From RXIX01 sp003989075 (GTDB lineage Bacteria > Pseudomonadota > Gammaproteobacteria > Competibacterales > Competibacteraceae): a stretch of 64,000 bases of DNA. The stretch is taken from positions 18,822-82,821 of the forward strand of contig JAKOYN010000062.1 in assembly GCA_029780415.1 (NCBI GenBank). The letters are read 5' to 3'. The notes beneath the pieces are model-generated. The model was not told the origin of the DNA and did no database searches. It saw only the letters and a program-made list of their open reading frames with translations. Of the stretch, positions 24,554 through 34,941 are shown piece after piece (position 1 is the first letter of the stretch; each line of letters opens with the position of its first letter). Position numbers and translations under genes: made by a program.

Positions 24554-24630
24554 ACATTCGCCGGCACGGGCGGCCGGGTGCTCCGCAAGGGGTCGCCGTT
24601 CGGGGCGGATGGAGGCCAAACCCCTTAAAA
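24554..24630 (+). ncRNA. Candidate S2 (rpsB) mRNA leader
   Basis: The stretch can fold: AAGGGGT pairs with AACCCCTT across an internal hairpin CGCC-GTTCGG-GGCG, and a GC-rich arm precedes it. A structured rpsB leader involved in S2 autoregulation is established in proteobacteria (the t44 RNA family). Assignment here rests on position and pairing seen by eye. Confidence 0.5.
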
Positions 24631-24650
24631 TTATCCCAGGAGAAACCGCC

Positions 24651-25412
24651 ATGGCCACCATGTCCATGCGCCAGATGCTCGAAGCCGGTGTGCACTTCGG
24701 CCACCAGACCCGCTACTGGAATCCCAAGATGGCGCCCTATATCTTCGGGGCGCGCAACAAGATTCATATCGTCAACCTTGAAAAAACCCTGCCCCTGTAC
24801 CTGGACGCGCTCAATTTCGTCGGGCGCATGGCCTCCAAGGGCGGCAAGATTCTGTTCGTCGGCACCAAGCGTTCGGCGCGCGAAGCGACCGCCGAAGCCG
24901 CCATCCGCTGCGGTATGCCCTATGTCAATTACCGCTGGCTGGGCGGCATGCTCACCAATTTCAAGACCGTGCGCCAATCCATCAAGCGCCTGAAGGATCT
25001 GGAGGTGATGGCGCAGGAAGGCACCTTTGACCGCCTGGCCAAGAAGGAAGTCATCGGCCTGCGCCGCGAGACCGACAAGCTGGAGCGCAGCCTGGGTGGC
25101 ATCAAGGACATGGGCAGCCTGCCTGATGCCCTGTTCGTGATTGACGTCGGCCACGAGCGCATCGCGATTCAGGAAGCCAATAAGCTTGGCATTCCGGTGA
25201 TTGGCGTGGTCGATACCAACAACTCGCCCGATGGCATCAACTACGTCATCCCCGGCAACGACGACGCCATTCGCGCCATTCAGCTCTATGTCGGTGGCAT
25301 CGCCGAGGCGATCAGCGAAGGGCGCGACCTGCTCAACACCGGTCGCGGTGCCCAGGAAGAGTTCGTCGAAATCCCCGAGGAAGAGAGCCAGTCGGCGGAA
25401 GGCAGCGCCTGA
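24651..25412 (+). CDS. rpsB: 30S ribosomal protein S2
   Basis: S2 binds the head-body junction of the small subunit late in assembly. The 253-residue protein shows the family signatures [23 protein letters not shown] near the start and [33 protein letters not shown] in the middle. The start MATMSM has AGGAG 7 bases upstream; an upstream frame from 24609 is not S2-like. It heads the long plus-strand cluster and has a structured leader. The C-terminus ends in a Glu-rich tail. Confidence 0.98.
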   Translation: MATMSMRQMLEAGVHFGHQTRYWNPKMAPYIFGARNKIHIVNLEKTLPLYLDALNFVGRMASKGGKILFVGTKRSAREATAEAAIRCGMPYVNYRWLGGMLTNFKTVRQSIKRLKDLEVMAQEGTFDRLAKKEVIGLRRETDKLERSLGGIKDMGSLPDALFVIDVGHERIAIQEANKLGIPVIGVVDTNNSPDGINYVIPGNDDAIRAIQLYVGGIAEAISEGRDLLNTGRGAQEEFVEIPEEESQSAEGSA

Positions 25413-25417
25413 GTCAT

Positions 25418-25459
25418 CCGGGCGGCGCGCACTGCCTGGTGCGCGCGGCGGCATCCCGG
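25418..25459 (+). terminator. Attenuator-like stem-loop between rpsB and tsf
   Basis: GCGCGCAC (25425-25432) pairs with GTGCGCGC (25439-25446), and an outer CCGGG (25418-25422) pairs with CCCGG (25455-25459). It begins 6 bp after the rpsB stop. No T run follows, so it may partly attenuate transcription or stabilise the rpsB message rather than end it fully. Confidence 0.5.
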
Positions 25460-25582
25460 GGCTGGTGTAGTCAGCGATGCCCGGGGGTGCCGGTTTTGCC
25501 AGGTGCGAACGATGGTTTTTCCCAATTTTGATATTCAGGTTTTTCCAAGTTTCACGTTCTGACAGTTCAGAGGTAAGCAAGC

Positions 25583-26461
25583 ATGGCGGAAATCACGGCG
25601 GCACTCGTCAAGGAACTGCGCGAGCGCACGGGCGCGGGCATGATGGAATGCAAGAGAGCCCTGCAGGAGACCACGGGCGATATCGATGCCGCGGTTGAAC
25701 TGATGCGCAAGGCCGGCCAGGCCAAGGCTGACAAGAAAGCCAGCCGGGTCGCTGCCGAGGGCCTGATCGTCATCGCCGAGGCCGGCCAGGCGATCGCCGT
25801 GGCCGAGGTCAACTGCGAAACCGATTTTGTGACCAAGAATGATGACTTCCGCGCCTTCGCCAGTGCCGTAGCCGAGGTCGCCTTGGCGGCTGCTCCGGCC
25901 GACATGGACGCGCTGCTGGAAACCAGCATGGCTGATGGTCGCAGTGTCGAGCAGAACCGGCGCGACTGCATCGCCAAGATCGGCGAGAACATCAATGTGC
26001 GCCGTTTCGCGCGGCTGGCCAGCGAAAAGGGTGTGCTCAACTACTACCTGCACGGCACCCGCATCGGCGTGGTGGTGGAGCTGGAAGGCGGCGATGCCGA
26101 TCTGGCCCGGGATATCGCCATGCATGTAGCGGCCAGCCGACCGCTGTGCGTCAGCGCTGCTGATGTACCGGCTGATCTGATCGCCAAGGAAAAGGACATC
26201 TATGCCGCCCAGGCCGCAACCAGCGGCAAGCCGGCCAACATTATCGAGAAGATGGTCGAGGGCCGGGTGCGCAAGTACCTGGAGGAAGTGACCCTGCTCG
26301 GACAGCCCTTTGTCAAGGATCCTGAACAGAGTGTCGGCAACCTGCTCAAGGCGCACAAGGCTGCGGTGCTGCGCTTTGTTCGCTTCGAGCTCGGTGAGGG
26401 CATCGAGAAAAAGGCCGACAACTTCGCCGCCGAGGTCATGGCGCAGGTGCAAGGCAACTGA
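25583..26461 (+). CDS. tsf: Elongation factor Ts
   Basis: Guanine nucleotide exchange factor that recycles EF-Tu. The 292-residue protein opens with MAEITAALVKELRERTGAGMMECKRALQE, the UBA-like domain and EF-Ts signature 1, followed by the core with DFVTKNDDF. The C-terminal subdomain ends in VMAQVQGN. GAGGTAA-like ribosome site lies just upstream. The 170-bp gap from rpsB contains a stem-loop, as in E. coli. Length is normal. Confidence 0.98.
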   Translation: MAEITAALVKELRERTGAGMMECKRALQETTGDIDAAVELMRKAGQAKADKKASRVAAEGLIVIAEAGQAIAVAEVNCETDFVTKNDDFRAFASAVAEVALAAAPADMDALLETSMADGRSVEQNRRDCIAKIGENINVRRFARLASEKGVLNYYLHGTRIGVVVELEGGDADLARDIAMHVAASRPLCVSAADVPADLIAKEKDIYAAQAATSGKPANIIEKMVEGRVRKYLEEVTLLGQPFVKDPEQSVGNLLKAHKAAVLRFVRFELGEGIEKKADNFAAEVMAQVQGN

Positions 26462-26562
26462 TGATGACCGCCGTGCCGGGCAGCGGGTATTCGCGCGCTG
26501 CCATGGCCGGCGTGTCCCGTATGCAGTAAAATCCGCCCACTTTCAGCGAGTCGAGTTGTGCG

Positions 26563-27294
26563 ATGTTGATCCAGGATTCCAGACCAGTGTTCAAGCGCAT
26601 TCTTCTCAAGCTCAGCGGCGAGGCGCTGATGGGCGAGGGTGGTTTCGGTATCGATCCTGGGGTGCTGATCCGCATCGCCGGCGAAGTGCGCGAGCTGTGC
26701 CAGCGCGGCGTCGAGGTCGGCATGGTGATCGGCGGCGGCAACCTGTTCCGGGGTGCTGGACTGGCCGAGGCCGGCATGGATCGGGTGACCGCGGATCACA
26801 TGGGCATGCTGGCTACGGTGATGAACTCGCTGGCTATGCAGGATACCCTGGAGCGGCTGGGCGTATTCACCCGGGTGATGTCGGCGGTGCGCGTTAATCA
26901 GGTCTGCGAGGATTACATCCGGCGGCGTGCCATTCGGCATCTGGAGAAGGGGCGGGTCGTGATCTTCGCCGCCGGTACCGGTAATCCCTTCTTTACCACG
27001 GATTCCGCTGCCAGTCTGCGCGCGATCGAGATCTGCGCCGATGTGATGCTCAAGGCCACCAAGGTGGATGGCATCTATACCGCTGATCCCGTCAAGAATG
27101 CCGACGCGGTGCGCTATGAGCGGCTGACCTACGACGAAGCGCTCACGCGCCGTCTGCAGGTGATGGATGCCACCGCGCTGGTGATGTGCCGCGAGAACAA
27201 CATGCCGCTGAAAGTCTTCAACATCAATCGCCATGGTGATCTGGTGCGGATCGTGTGCGGCGAGGACGTGGGCACCACCGTGGCACGGGAGTGA
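26563..27294 (+). CDS. pyrH: Uridylate kinase (UMP kinase)
   Basis: Converts UMP to UDP with ATP, the committed step toward CTP and UTP, as a hexamer in the cytoplasm. The 243-residue protein has the amino-acid-kinase motif [15 protein letters not shown], the [10 protein letters not shown] loop, [13 protein letters not shown] (UMP and GTP allosteric region) and [14 protein letters not shown] [13 protein letters not shown]. It is 101 bp after tsf and 5 bp before frr, consistent with a pyrH-frr transcript. Confidence 0.97.
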   Translation: MLIQDSRPVFKRILLKLSGEALMGEGGFGIDPGVLIRIAGEVRELCQRGVEVGMVIGGGNLFRGAGLAEAGMDRVTADHMGMLATVMNSLAMQDTLERLGVFTRVMSAVRVNQVCEDYIRRRAIRHLEKGRVVIFAAGTGNPFFTTDSAASLRAIEICADVMLKATKVDGIYTADPVKNADAVRYERLTYDEALTRRLQVMDATALVMCRENNMPLKVFNINRHGDLVRIVCGEDVGTTVARE

Positions 27295-27299
27295 CGATC

Positions 27300-27857
27300 A
27301 TGATCGACGATATCAAAAAAGAAGTGACCGCGCGCATGGTCAAGAGCGTGGATAATCTCAAGCATGACCTGACCAAGCTGCGTACCGGTCGCGCCCACGC
27401 CAGCCTGCTCGATCACATCACGGTCAGCTACTATGGCAGCGAAATGCCGCTGAATCAGGTCGCCTCGGTGGCCGTTTCCGATGCCCGTACCCTGCTGGTG
27501 ACGCCCTGGGAGCGCAACATGGTCGGGCCGATCGAGAAGGCCATCATGACTTCGGACCTGGGTCTGAATCCGGCTACTGCGGGTACTTCGATTCGCATTC
27601 CGCTGCCGCCGCTGACTGAGGAGCGGCGCCGTGATCTGGTGAAAGTAGTGCGCCACGAAGGCGAGGGTGCCAAGGTTGCCGTGCGCAATATTCGCCGCGA
27701 CGCCAATGGCCAGCTCAAGGCCCTGCTCAAGGACAAGAAGATCAGCGAGGATGCCGATCGCCAGGCTCAGGATGAGATCCAGAAGCTGACCGATCGTCAT
27801 ATTCAGGAGATCGACCGGATTCTGGCTACCAAGGAAGCGGAGTTGATGGAAATTTGA
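27300..27857 (+). CDS. frr: Ribosome recycling factor
   Basis: Splits the post-termination ribosome together with EF-G. The 185-residue protein has the expected start [13 protein letters not shown], the conserved [20 protein letters not shown] and the C-terminal helical segment ending [12 protein letters not shown]. The chosen ATG follows the pyrH stop by 5 bp; longer frames upstream overlap pyrH and are shadows. Length and signature are standard. Confidence 0.97.
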   Translation: MIDDIKKEVTARMVKSVDNLKHDLTKLRTGRAHASLLDHITVSYYGSEMPLNQVASVAVSDARTLLVTPWERNMVGPIEKAIMTSDLGLNPATAGTSIRIPLPPLTEERRRDLVKVVRHEGEGAKVAVRNIRRDANGQLKALLKDKKISEDADRQAQDEIQKLTDRHIQEIDRILATKEAELMEI

Positions 27858-27907
27858 GGGCGCTGTTCCGCGCCCTTCTGCCACGAGACCAGGATAGATT
27901 GCTTCGG

Positions 27908-28669
27908 ATGCCGACGAACGATGCGCAAGGCCCGCCGCCGGCCTCCCTGCCCCGTCATGTCGCCATCGTTATGGATGGCAATGGCCGCTGGGCGCAACAG
28001 CGCTCCCTGCCGCGCACTGCGGGCCACCGTGAAGGGGCCAAGGCGGTGCGCCGCATCGTGCAGGCCTGCAGCGAGCGCGGCATTGAAGCCCTGACCCTGT
28101 TTACCTTCAGCAGCGAGAACTGGCAGCGGCCGCGCCCCGAGGTCGATGTGCTGATGCGCCTGTTCCTGACCACGCTGCGCAGCGAGATCCGGCGTCTGGA
28201 TGCGGCCAACGTGCGGCTGCGCTTCATCGGTGATCAGAGCGCCTTTTCCACAATCCTGCAGACGTATATCACCAAGGCCGAGCAGCGCACCGCCGGCAAT
28301 ACCGGCCTGAACCTGAACATCGCCGCCAATTACGGTGGCCGCTGGGATATCACCCAGGCGGCGCGGCGCATCGCCAGCGACGTGGCCGCAGGCCGCCTGC
28401 AGCCGGCGGACGTGGTGCCTGACCTGGTGCACCGCTATACCTGTCTGGCGGAGCTGCCGGAGCCGGATCTGTTCATTCGCACCGGCGGCGAGCAGCGCAT
28501 CAGCAATTTCCTGCTCTGGCAACTGGCCTATACCGAACTGTATTTCACGGATCGGCTGTGGCCGGATTACGACGCCGATGCATTCGACCTAGCCTGTGCC
28601 GCATTCGTGCGCCGGCAGCGGCGCTTTGGGCAAACCGCTGAACAAGTGACGCGGAGCACCGATGCTTAA
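27908..28669 (+). CDS. uppS: Undecaprenyl diphosphate synthase (cis-prenyltransferase)
   Basis: Condenses eight isopentenyl units onto farnesyl diphosphate to make the C55 carrier for peptidoglycan and O-antigen synthesis. The 253-residue protein has the catalytic Asp in [14 protein letters not shown], then [14 protein letters not shown] and the C-terminal signature [27 protein letters not shown]. The start is the ATG at 27908; a TTG at 27854 overlapping the frr stop is possible but adds residues not seen in the family. It overlaps cdsA by 8 bp. Confidence 0.95.
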   Translation: MPTNDAQGPPPASLPRHVAIVMDGNGRWAQQRSLPRTAGHREGAKAVRRIVQACSERGIEALTLFTFSSENWQRPRPEVDVLMRLFLTTLRSEIRRLDAANVRLRFIGDQSAFSTILQTYITKAEQRTAGNTGLNLNIAANYGGRWDITQAARRIASDVAAGRLQPADVVPDLVHRYTCLAELPEPDLFIRTGGEQRISNFLLWQLAYTELYFTDRLWPDYDADAFDLACAAFVRRQRRFGQTAEQVTRSTDA

Positions 28670-29471
28670 ACAGCGCGTGATTACCGCGAGCATCCTCGCG
28701 GTGCTGGTGGTCTGGGCGGTGCTGAAGCTGCCGGTCACGGGCTTTGGTGCGGCGCTGCTGCTGATGATTCTGCCTGCGGCCTGGGAATGGGCGCGGCTGG
28801 CGCAACTGGTGGAGACGCGCGCGCGCCTGCTCTATGTCGGCGGCATTCTGGCGCTGATTTTGGCGCTGTGGCCGCTGCATGCAGCCGTGGCGGGCGGATT
28901 GATGAGCCTGGGCGTGCTGGGTTGGTGCATTTTATGCGCCTGGCTGTGGTACTACAGCCGCCATCCACAACGACGCGATGCACCGGCGCTGATTGGCGCG
29001 GTGGGCGTGGTCGTGCTGGTGCTGACCTGGGCGGCGCTGCTGGGGTTGCGCGATGACTTTAAGCCAGCTTATGTGCTGTTCTTGTTGTTGCTGATCTGGG
29101 GAGCGGACGTGGGCGCCTATTTCGCTGGGCGGCGCTGGGGGCAGCGCAAGCTGGCGTCGGCGATCAGTCCCGGTAAGACCTGGGAAGGTGTAGCCGGTGC
29201 GGCGGCAATGACCCTGCTGCTGGCTGTGGCGGGTCTGCTGGCTTTGCCAATCGGCGCGCCCTGGCTGCTGTTTCTGGTGCTGTGCGTGGTCACCGTTGGT
29301 TTTTCCATCGTTGGGGATTTGTTCGAGAGCATGCTGAAGCGGCAATGCGGTGTGAAGGACAGCGGTACGCTGCTGCCCGGGCATGGTGGCGTGCTGGATC
29401 GGGTGGACAGCCTGACCGCCGCCGCGCCGGTATTTCTGGCCGGGCTGTATTGGATGGGACTGCGGGCATGA
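28662..29471 (+). CDS. cdsA: Phosphatidate cytidylyltransferase
   Basis: Integral membrane enzyme making CDP-diacylglycerol, precursor of all major phospholipids. The 269-residue protein has about eight hydrophobic segments and the CDS signature near its C-terminus: [22 protein letters not shown], which holds the metal-binding Asp residues. ISPGKTWEG is the conserved preceding motif. The start overlaps uppS by 8 bp and the stop overlaps dxr (ATGA). Confidence 0.96.
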   Translation: MLKQRVITASILAVLVVWAVLKLPVTGFGAALLLMILPAAWEWARLAQLVETRARLLYVGGILALILALWPLHAAVAGGLMSLGVLGWCILCAWLWYYSRHPQRRDAPALIGAVGVVVLVLTWAALLGLRDDFKPAYVLFLLLLIWGADVGAYFAGRRWGQRKLASAISPGKTWEGVAGAAAMTLLLAVAGLLALPIGAPWLLFLVLCVVTVGFSIVGDLFESMLKRQCGVKDSGTLLPGHGGVLDRVDSLTAAAPVFLAGLYWMGLRA

Positions 29472-30673
29472 GCGCGTCGCAACAGGGTGTCACCATTCTC
29501 GGCTCGACCGGCTCGATTGGCGTCAGCACCCTGGATGTGTTGCAACGGCATGCCGAACGCTTTCGCGTGGTCGCCCTGACCGCGCACCGCGATGTCGAGG
29601 GCCTGTTCCAGCAATGCCGGGTCCATGCACCCGATTACGCAGTCATGGCCGATGCGGCGGCGGCCGAATCCCTGCGGACACGCTTGCGCGCGGCAGGTGC
29701 ACAGGTCGAGGTGCTGTCCGGCGTGGCTGGGCTGGAGCAGGTCGCGGCATTGCCTGCCGTCCATGTGGTCATGGCGGCGATTGTCGGCGCTGCGGGTCTG
29801 TTGCCGACGCTGGCGGCGGCCCGGGCCGGCAAGCGGGTGTTGCTGGCCAATAAGGAAGCGCTGGTGATGGCGGGGCCGCTGTTCATGGCGGCGGTGCGTG
29901 CCCATGGTGCCGAACTGCTGCCGATCGACAGCGAGCACAACGCGATTTTCCAGTGCCTGCCGGCGGATTTCGCTAGCGCCGGTCTTGATGGCGCCGGGGT
30001 GCGCCGCATTTTGCTGACCGGTTCCGGTGGTCCATTCCGCAGCGCACCGCTGGCCAGTCTGGCTACGGTGACGCCGGAGCAGGCCTGCGCCCATCCCAAC
30101 TGGAGCATGGGCCGCAAGATCTCGGTGGATTCCGCCACCATGATGAACAAGGGCCTGGAGCTGATCGAGGCCCACTGGTTGTTTGCCGCGCCCGCCGAAC
30201 GCATCGAAGTCGTGGTGCATCCGCAGAGCGTGATTCACTCAATGGTTGAATACGCGGACGGCTCGGTGCTGGCGCAACTGGGCAATCCGGATATGCGCAC
30301 CCCGATTGCCCATGCCCTGGCCTGGCCACAGCGGCTGGCGTCTGGCGTGCCGTTTCTGGATTTTACCCGGCTGAAGGCGCTGGAATTCCAGGCGCCGGAT
30401 TTTGCCCGTTTCCCCTGCCTACGCCTGGCCTTTGCTGCGCTGGCTGCGGGTGGCAGCGCGCCGGCGATTCTGAACGCGGCCAATGAGATCGCCGTGCAGG
30501 CCTTTCTGGAGCAGCGCATCCGCTTTACCGATATCGCTGTCGTGGTCGAACAGGCCCTGGAACAGGTCCAGGCGCGTGTGGTCGATACGCTGGCGACGGT
30601 CCTTGAAGATGATGCCCGGGCCCGGGCCGTTGCCGAGACGTGGATCGCGGCGCGGGTACCGGAGAACCTGTGA
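29468..30673 (+). CDS. dxr: 1-deoxy-D-xylulose 5-phosphate reductoisomerase
   Basis: NADPH-dependent enzyme of the MEP pathway that makes 2-C-methyl-erythritol 4-phosphate, feeding the uppS substrate supply. The 401-residue protein has the nucleotide loop [17 protein letters not shown], the catalytic block [15 protein letters not shown], and [29 protein letters not shown]. The ATG overlaps the cdsA stop (ATGA) and the dxr stop overlaps the rseP start (TGATG), so all three are translationally coupled. Much longer upstream frame is a shadow of cdsA. Confidence 0.97.
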   Translation: MSASQQGVTILGSTGSIGVSTLDVLQRHAERFRVVALTAHRDVEGLFQQCRVHAPDYAVMADAAAAESLRTRLRAAGAQVEVLSGVAGLEQVAALPAVHVVMAAIVGAAGLLPTLAAARAGKRVLLANKEALVMAGPLFMAAVRAHGAELLPIDSEHNAIFQCLPADFASAGLDGAGVRRILLTGSGGPFRSAPLASLATVTPEQACAHPNWSMGRKISVDSATMMNKGLELIEAHWLFAAPAERIEVVVHPQSVIHSMVEYADGSVLAQLGNPDMRTPIAHALAWPQRLASGVPFLDFTRLKALEFQAPDFARFPCLRLAFAALAAGGSAPAILNAANEIAVQAFLEQRIRFTDIAVVVEQALEQVQARVVDTLATVLEDDARARAVAETWIAARVPENL

Positions 30674-32037
30674 TGGAAACCAGTCCACTGCTTTCGCTTT
30701 TGGCCCTGGTCGTGACGCTCGGGGTGTTGATCACCGTGCACGAGTTTGGCCATTTCTGGGTGGCGCGGCGTCTAGGCGTGCGGGTGCTGAAATTTTCCAT
30801 CGGCTTTGGCAAGCCGCTGTGGCGGCGCGTGGGCGGCGATGGCGTCGAATATATCATCGCGATGCTGCCACTGGGCGGCTACGTCAAGATGCTTGACGAG
30901 CGCGAGGAGCCGGTACCGGCGGCTGAGCTGCACCGGGCCTTCAATCGCCAGCCACTCAAGACGCGCTTCGCGATCGTACTGGCCGGACCGCTGTTCAATT
31001 TCCTGTTTGCCCTGGCTGCCTATACCCTGATGTTCATGGTCGGCGTACCGGGCACTCGACCATTACTGGATGCGCCCAAGGCAACGTCGCCGGCGGCACT
31101 GGCCGGTTTTGAAAAAGGCGATGAAATAATCGCCATCGACGGTCAGGAAACGCCGACGCTGAGCGCGGCGCTGCTGGCGCTGGTCGATCGCGCCATGGCC
31201 GGCGAGGTGATCCAGGTTGAAGTTCGCGATGTCGATGAGCGTCCCCGGGTACGGAGTCTGGACCTGCGCGATGCGCCACAGGGCGATGAAATGCGCGTGT
31301 TCGAGCGTGCCGGTCTGGTGCCATGGCAGCCGGTGTTGCCGGCGGTGATTGGCCAGGTGATGCCCGATGGTGCGGCTGCGCGTGCCGGTCTGCGCGCTGG
31401 GGATCGTATCCTGCGGGTTGAAAGCCAGCCTGTACGCGACTGGCAGGACTGGCGCGAGACGATCAGCCGTCATCCTAGCCAGCCGCTGCGCGTGCGTATC
31501 GAGCGCGATGGCGCTGAGCAGATGCTGGACCTGACGCCCGACGTGCGCGAGGAGCGGCCCGGATCGCGGGTTGGTTTCATTGGCGCGGTGGCCGCCGTGC
31601 CCGATGATCTCGCCCGCCAGTTGCAGGTCGTGGTACGTTATGGACCGCTTGAAGCCATCGCGGCAGCAGCAGGCAAGACCTGGGACATGTCGTTGCTGAC
31701 CCTGCGCATGCTGGGCCGCATGCTGGTCGGGCAGGCCTCCCTGGATAATCTCAGCGGTCCCTTGACCATCGCCCAGTTTGCTGGGCAGGCCGCCAGCGCC
31801 GGATTCCTGGCCTTTCTGTCGCTGCTGGCGCTGATCAGCATCAGTCTCGGCGTCCTGAATCTGCTGCCGGTGCCGGTGCTCGATGGCGGGCACCTGCTGT
31901 ACTACCTGATCGAACTGGTCAAGGGCAGTCCTCTGTCGGAGGCCGCGCAGGCCGCCGGTCAACAGGTCGGCATGGTGATTCTGCTGCTGCTGATGGGACT
32001 GGCCCTGTTCAATGATTTCAGCCGCCTGCTTGGTTAG
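30673..32037 (+). CDS. rseP: Site-2 protease RseP
   Basis: Inner-membrane zinc metalloprotease that cleaves anti-sigma factor RseA and signal peptide remnants, activating sigma-E envelope stress response. The 454-residue protein has HEFGH (residues 23-27) in the first membrane segment, two PDZ domains (about 105-190 and 215-290, with GLRAGDRILRVESQPV) and the second zinc-site motif NLLPVPVLDGGHLLYYLIE near the C-terminus, followed by two hydrophobic segments. It lies directly before bamA, as usual. Confidence 0.96.
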   Translation: METSPLLSLLALVVTLGVLITVHEFGHFWVARRLGVRVLKFSIGFGKPLWRRVGGDGVEYIIAMLPLGGYVKMLDEREEPVPAAELHRAFNRQPLKTRFAIVLAGPLFNFLFALAAYTLMFMVGVPGTRPLLDAPKATSPAALAGFEKGDEIIAIDGQETPTLSAALLALVDRAMAGEVIQVEVRDVDERPRVRSLDLRDAPQGDEMRVFERAGLVPWQPVLPAVIGQVMPDGAAARAGLRAGDRILRVESQPVRDWQDWRETISRHPSQPLRVRIERDGAEQMLDLTPDVREERPGSRVGFIGAVAAVPDDLARQLQVVVRYGPLEAIAAAAGKTWDMSLLTLRMLGRMLVGQASLDNLSGPLTIAQFAGQAASAGFLAFLSLLALISISLGVLNLLPVPVLDGGHLLYYLIELVKGSPLSEAAQAAGQQVGMVILLLLMGLALFNDFSRLLG

Positions 32038-32067
32038 GTGTGCACCGGCGTGGAGTAATCACGGGAT

Positions 32068-34362
32068 ATGAAACGGTATCGCCGCTTGTTGGGCTTGTTG
32101 GTGCTGCTGGCCGCCGTTACCGGGGTGTTCGCGGGCGAATTCGTAGTCCGCGACATCCAGGTGGAGGGCCTGCAGCGTATTTCCGCCGGCACGGTCTTCA
32201 ACTACCTGCCGGTGCAGGTCGGTTCGACCATCTCGGAACGTGATTACCCGGATATTATCCGCGCCCTGTTCAAGACCGGTTTTTTCTCTGATGTGGCTCT
32301 GGAGCAGCGCGGCAACGTGCTGGTGGTGCTGGTTACCGAGCGGCCGGCGATTGCCGAGATCAGTATCAGCGGCAACAGCGACATCAGCACTGAGGACCTG
32401 AAGAAATCGCTCACCGAAGTCGGTCTCGCCGAGGGCCGGGTGTTCGACCGCTCACTGCTGGACAAGGTTGAGCAGGAACTGCTGCGCCTGTACTACAGCC
32501 GTGGCCGCTATGCGGTGCGCATCAATACCCAGGTGCGGGCGCTGGAGCGCAACCGCGTTGCGATCAGCCTGGACATTTCCGAGGGCGCGGTGGCCAGCAT
32601 TGCCCAGATCAACATCGTCGGCAACAAGGCCTTCACCGAGAAGGAACTGCTGGCCCAGTTGCAGTCCTCCACCGGCAACTGGTTTTCGTTCTTCACCAAG
32701 GACGATCAGTACGCCAAGCAAAAGCTGGCTGCCGACATCGAAACCCTGCGCTCCTTCTACCTGGATCGCGGCTATCTCAAGTTCAACGTCGATTCCACGC
32801 AGGTCTCGATCACCCCGGACAAGAAAGACGTCTATGTCACGCTCAACATCAGCGAGGGCGAACCCTACACCGTGCAGGACGTGCAACTGAGCGGAGATTT
32901 TGGCGTGGTGCCCGAGGCCGAGCTGCGTGAGCTGATTGATCTGAAGGCCGGCGAGGTGTTTTCCCGCGCCAAGATGACCGCGATCACCAAGAAGATCAGC
33001 GAGCGTCTGGGTCAGGACGGCTATGCCTTTGCCAATGTCAACACTGTGCCGCAGGTCGACGATGCCCAGCGCACCGTGGCCCTGACCTTCATGGTCGATC
33101 CGGGCAAGCGCGTGTATGTGCGGCGCATCAATTTCCAGGGCAATATCAAGACCCAGGACGAGGTGCTGCGCCGCGAGATGCGCCAGATGGAAGGGGCCTG
33201 GTACTCGACCAAGGATCTCGATCGTTCCAAGGCCCGCCTGCAGCGTCTGGAATATCTGGAAAGCGTCAATGTCGAAACGCCGGCGGTGCCCGGTGTCGGC
33301 GATCAGGTCGATGCCAACTACACCCTGGTCGAACGGCCCTCCGGCAGCCTGATGTTCGGTATTGGCTATGGCCAGGAATCCGGCCTGCTGCTGAACGCGA
33401 GCGTCACCCAGAACAACTTCCTGGGCACCGGCAACCAGCTTGGCCTGACGCTCAGCAACAGCGACCTGGGCCAGAACTACAGCCTGTCCTGGAACAATCC
33501 CTATTACACCCTGGACGGGGTCAGCCTGGGTTTCCGCCTCTACTATCGCGAGATTGACGGCGCCCAGGCCAACACTGCCAACTACATTCAAAACAGCTAC
33601 GGCGCTCAGGTCAGTTTCGGTTTCCCGCTGAACGAGTTCGACACCCTGCGCCTGTCGCCTGGCTATGAGTACGTCTGGCTCGATACCACTGATGAGACGC
33701 CCATCGAGATTTTTGAGTATATTGATCGCTATGGTGACCAGTACAACCAGTTCAAGCTGGAAGGCGGCTGGTCGCGTGACAGTCGTGATCGGGCGATTTT
33801 TCCCACCAGCGGCATGGTGAACATGCTGGGCGCGGATATTGCTCTGCCGGGTAGCGATGCCGAATATTACAAGCTGAGCTACCGCGCCACCGCCTATTTC
33901 CCGCTGGCGCGCTGGCTGACCTGGTCGGTGGGTGGGGAAATCGGCTATGGCAACGGCTATGGCAGCAGTAACGATGGCGGTCTGCCGTTCTTTGAGAACT
34001 TCTACGCCGGCGGTCTGCGCTCGGTGCGTGGCTACAAGTCCAACACCCTTGGGCCGCGCTACAGCGACAACGAGCCCAGCGGTGGCGCCTTCAAGACCGT
34101 GGCCACCACCCAGATGATCGTGCCGGTGCCGTTCATGGAGCGTTCCGAGAATGTGCGTCTGGCGGCGTTTTTTGATATCGGTAATGTGTTTGCCACCGCA
34201 TCCGATTTCGATGCCGGTGAACTGCGCTATTCGGTGGGCCTGACCGGTCTGTGGCTGTCGCCGCTGGGGCCGATCGTGCTCAGCCTGGCTGCTCCGCTGA
34301 ATGAACAGGACGGCGACGAAACCGAGTTTTTCCAGTTTTCCTTCGGTGTGCCGCTCAACTGA
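32068..34362 (+). CDS. bamA: Outer membrane protein assembly factor BamA
   Basis: Core of the BAM complex, which folds beta-barrel proteins into the outer membrane. The 764-residue precursor has a signal peptide cut near residue 22 (VTGVFAG), five POTRA repeats (about 23-420; the first is [18 protein letters not shown]) and a 16-strand barrel of the Omp85 family with the loop-6 motif VRGYKS. The barrel ends [10 protein letters not shown], so the final residue is Asn rather than the usual aromatic. RBS is weak. It is 30 bp after rseP. Confidence 0.97.
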   Translation: MKRYRRLLGLLVLLAAVTGVFAGEFVVRDIQVEGLQRISAGTVFNYLPVQVGSTISERDYPDIIRALFKTGFFSDVALEQRGNVLVVLVTERPAIAEISISGNSDISTEDLKKSLTEVGLAEGRVFDRSLLDKVEQELLRLYYSRGRYAVRINTQVRALERNRVAISLDISEGAVASIAQINIVGNKAFTEKELLAQLQSSTGNWFSFFTKDDQYAKQKLAADIETLRSFYLDRGYLKFNVDSTQVSITPDKKDVYVTLNISEGEPYTVQDVQLSGDFGVVPEAELRELIDLKAGEVFSRAKMTAITKKISERLGQDGYAFANVNTVPQVDDAQRTVALTFMVDPGKRVYVRRINFQGNIKTQDEVLRREMRQMEGAWYSTKDLDRSKARLQRLEYLESVNVETPAVPGVGDQVDANYTLVERPSGSLMFGIGYGQESGLLLNASVTQNNFLGTGNQLGLTLSNSDLGQNYSLSWNNPYYTLDGVSLGFRLYYREIDGAQANTANYIQNSYGAQVSFGFPLNEFDTLRLSPGYEYVWLDTTDETPIEIFEYIDRYGDQYNQFKLEGGWSRDSRDRAIFPTSGMVNMLGADIALPGSDAEYYKLSYRATAYFPLARWLTWSVGGEIGYGNGYGSSNDGGLPFFENFYAGGLRSVRGYKSNTLGPRYSDNEPSGGAFKTVATTQMIVPVPFMERSENVRLAAFFDIGNVFATASDFDAGELRYSVGLTGLWLSPLGPIVLSLAAPLNEQDGDETEFFQFSFGVPLN

Positions 34363-34423
34363 GCAGTTTGCGCAACGCCCTGGGATGAGAGAGTTTTGTT
34401 AACGGATTAGAGGAGAGATCGAA

Positions 34424-34927
34424 TTGAAGGCCATGCATAAGCTGTTGACCGCGGTTGCCCTGGTGCTACCGCTTTCGCTGGCGCAGGCGGCTGATCTGAA
34501 GATCGGTTTTGTCAGCGTTGCCAAGATCCTGAGCAGCGCCCCCCAGGCCGAAGCGGCCAGCAAGCGCCTGGAGCAGGAATTTGCGCCCCGCCAGAAGGGG
34601 CTGGTCGAAGCGCAGAAATCAGTGCGCAAGCTTGAGGAAAAACTGTCCAAGGATGGGGCGGTGATGAGTGAAAGCCAGCGCCGCAGCCTGGAAAACGACA
34701 TCCGTAACCAGTTGCGCGACCTCAACCGCACCAATGCCGAGTTGCGCGAGGATTTCAATCTGCGCCGCAACGAGGAGCTGGGCAAGTTCCAGAAGCAGGT
34801 CCTGGAAGTGATCAATGGCCTGGCCAAGGAAGAAGGCTTTGATCTGGTGGTCAACGATGGCGCGACGCTGTACGCCAGTCCGCAGGTGGATATCACCGAC
34901 AAGGTGCTGAGCCGTCTGAAGCGCTGA
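34424..34927 (+). CDS. skp: Periplasmic chaperone Skp/OmpH
   Basis: Trimeric periplasmic chaperone that holds unfolded outer membrane proteins for BamA. The 167-residue precursor has a signal peptide ending ...LAQA/ADLKIGFV, followed by long coiled-coil helices rich in Lys/Glu (about residues 50-130) and a C-terminal DLVVNDGATLYASPQVDITDKVL strand region, typical of the family. A TTG start at 34424 is chosen because AGGAGA lies about 8 bases upstream; the ATG at 34433 would be 17 bases away. Placement between bamA and lpxD is canonical. Confidence 0.92.
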   Translation: MKAMHKLLTAVALVLPLSLAQAADLKIGFVSVAKILSSAPQAEAASKRLEQEFAPRQKGLVEAQKSVRKLEEKLSKDGAVMSESQRRSLENDIRNQLRDLNRTNAELREDFNLRRNEELGKFQKQVLEVINGLAKEEGFDLVVNDGATLYASPQVDITDKVLSRLKR

Positions 34928-34941
34928 GCGCGGGCTGTCTG

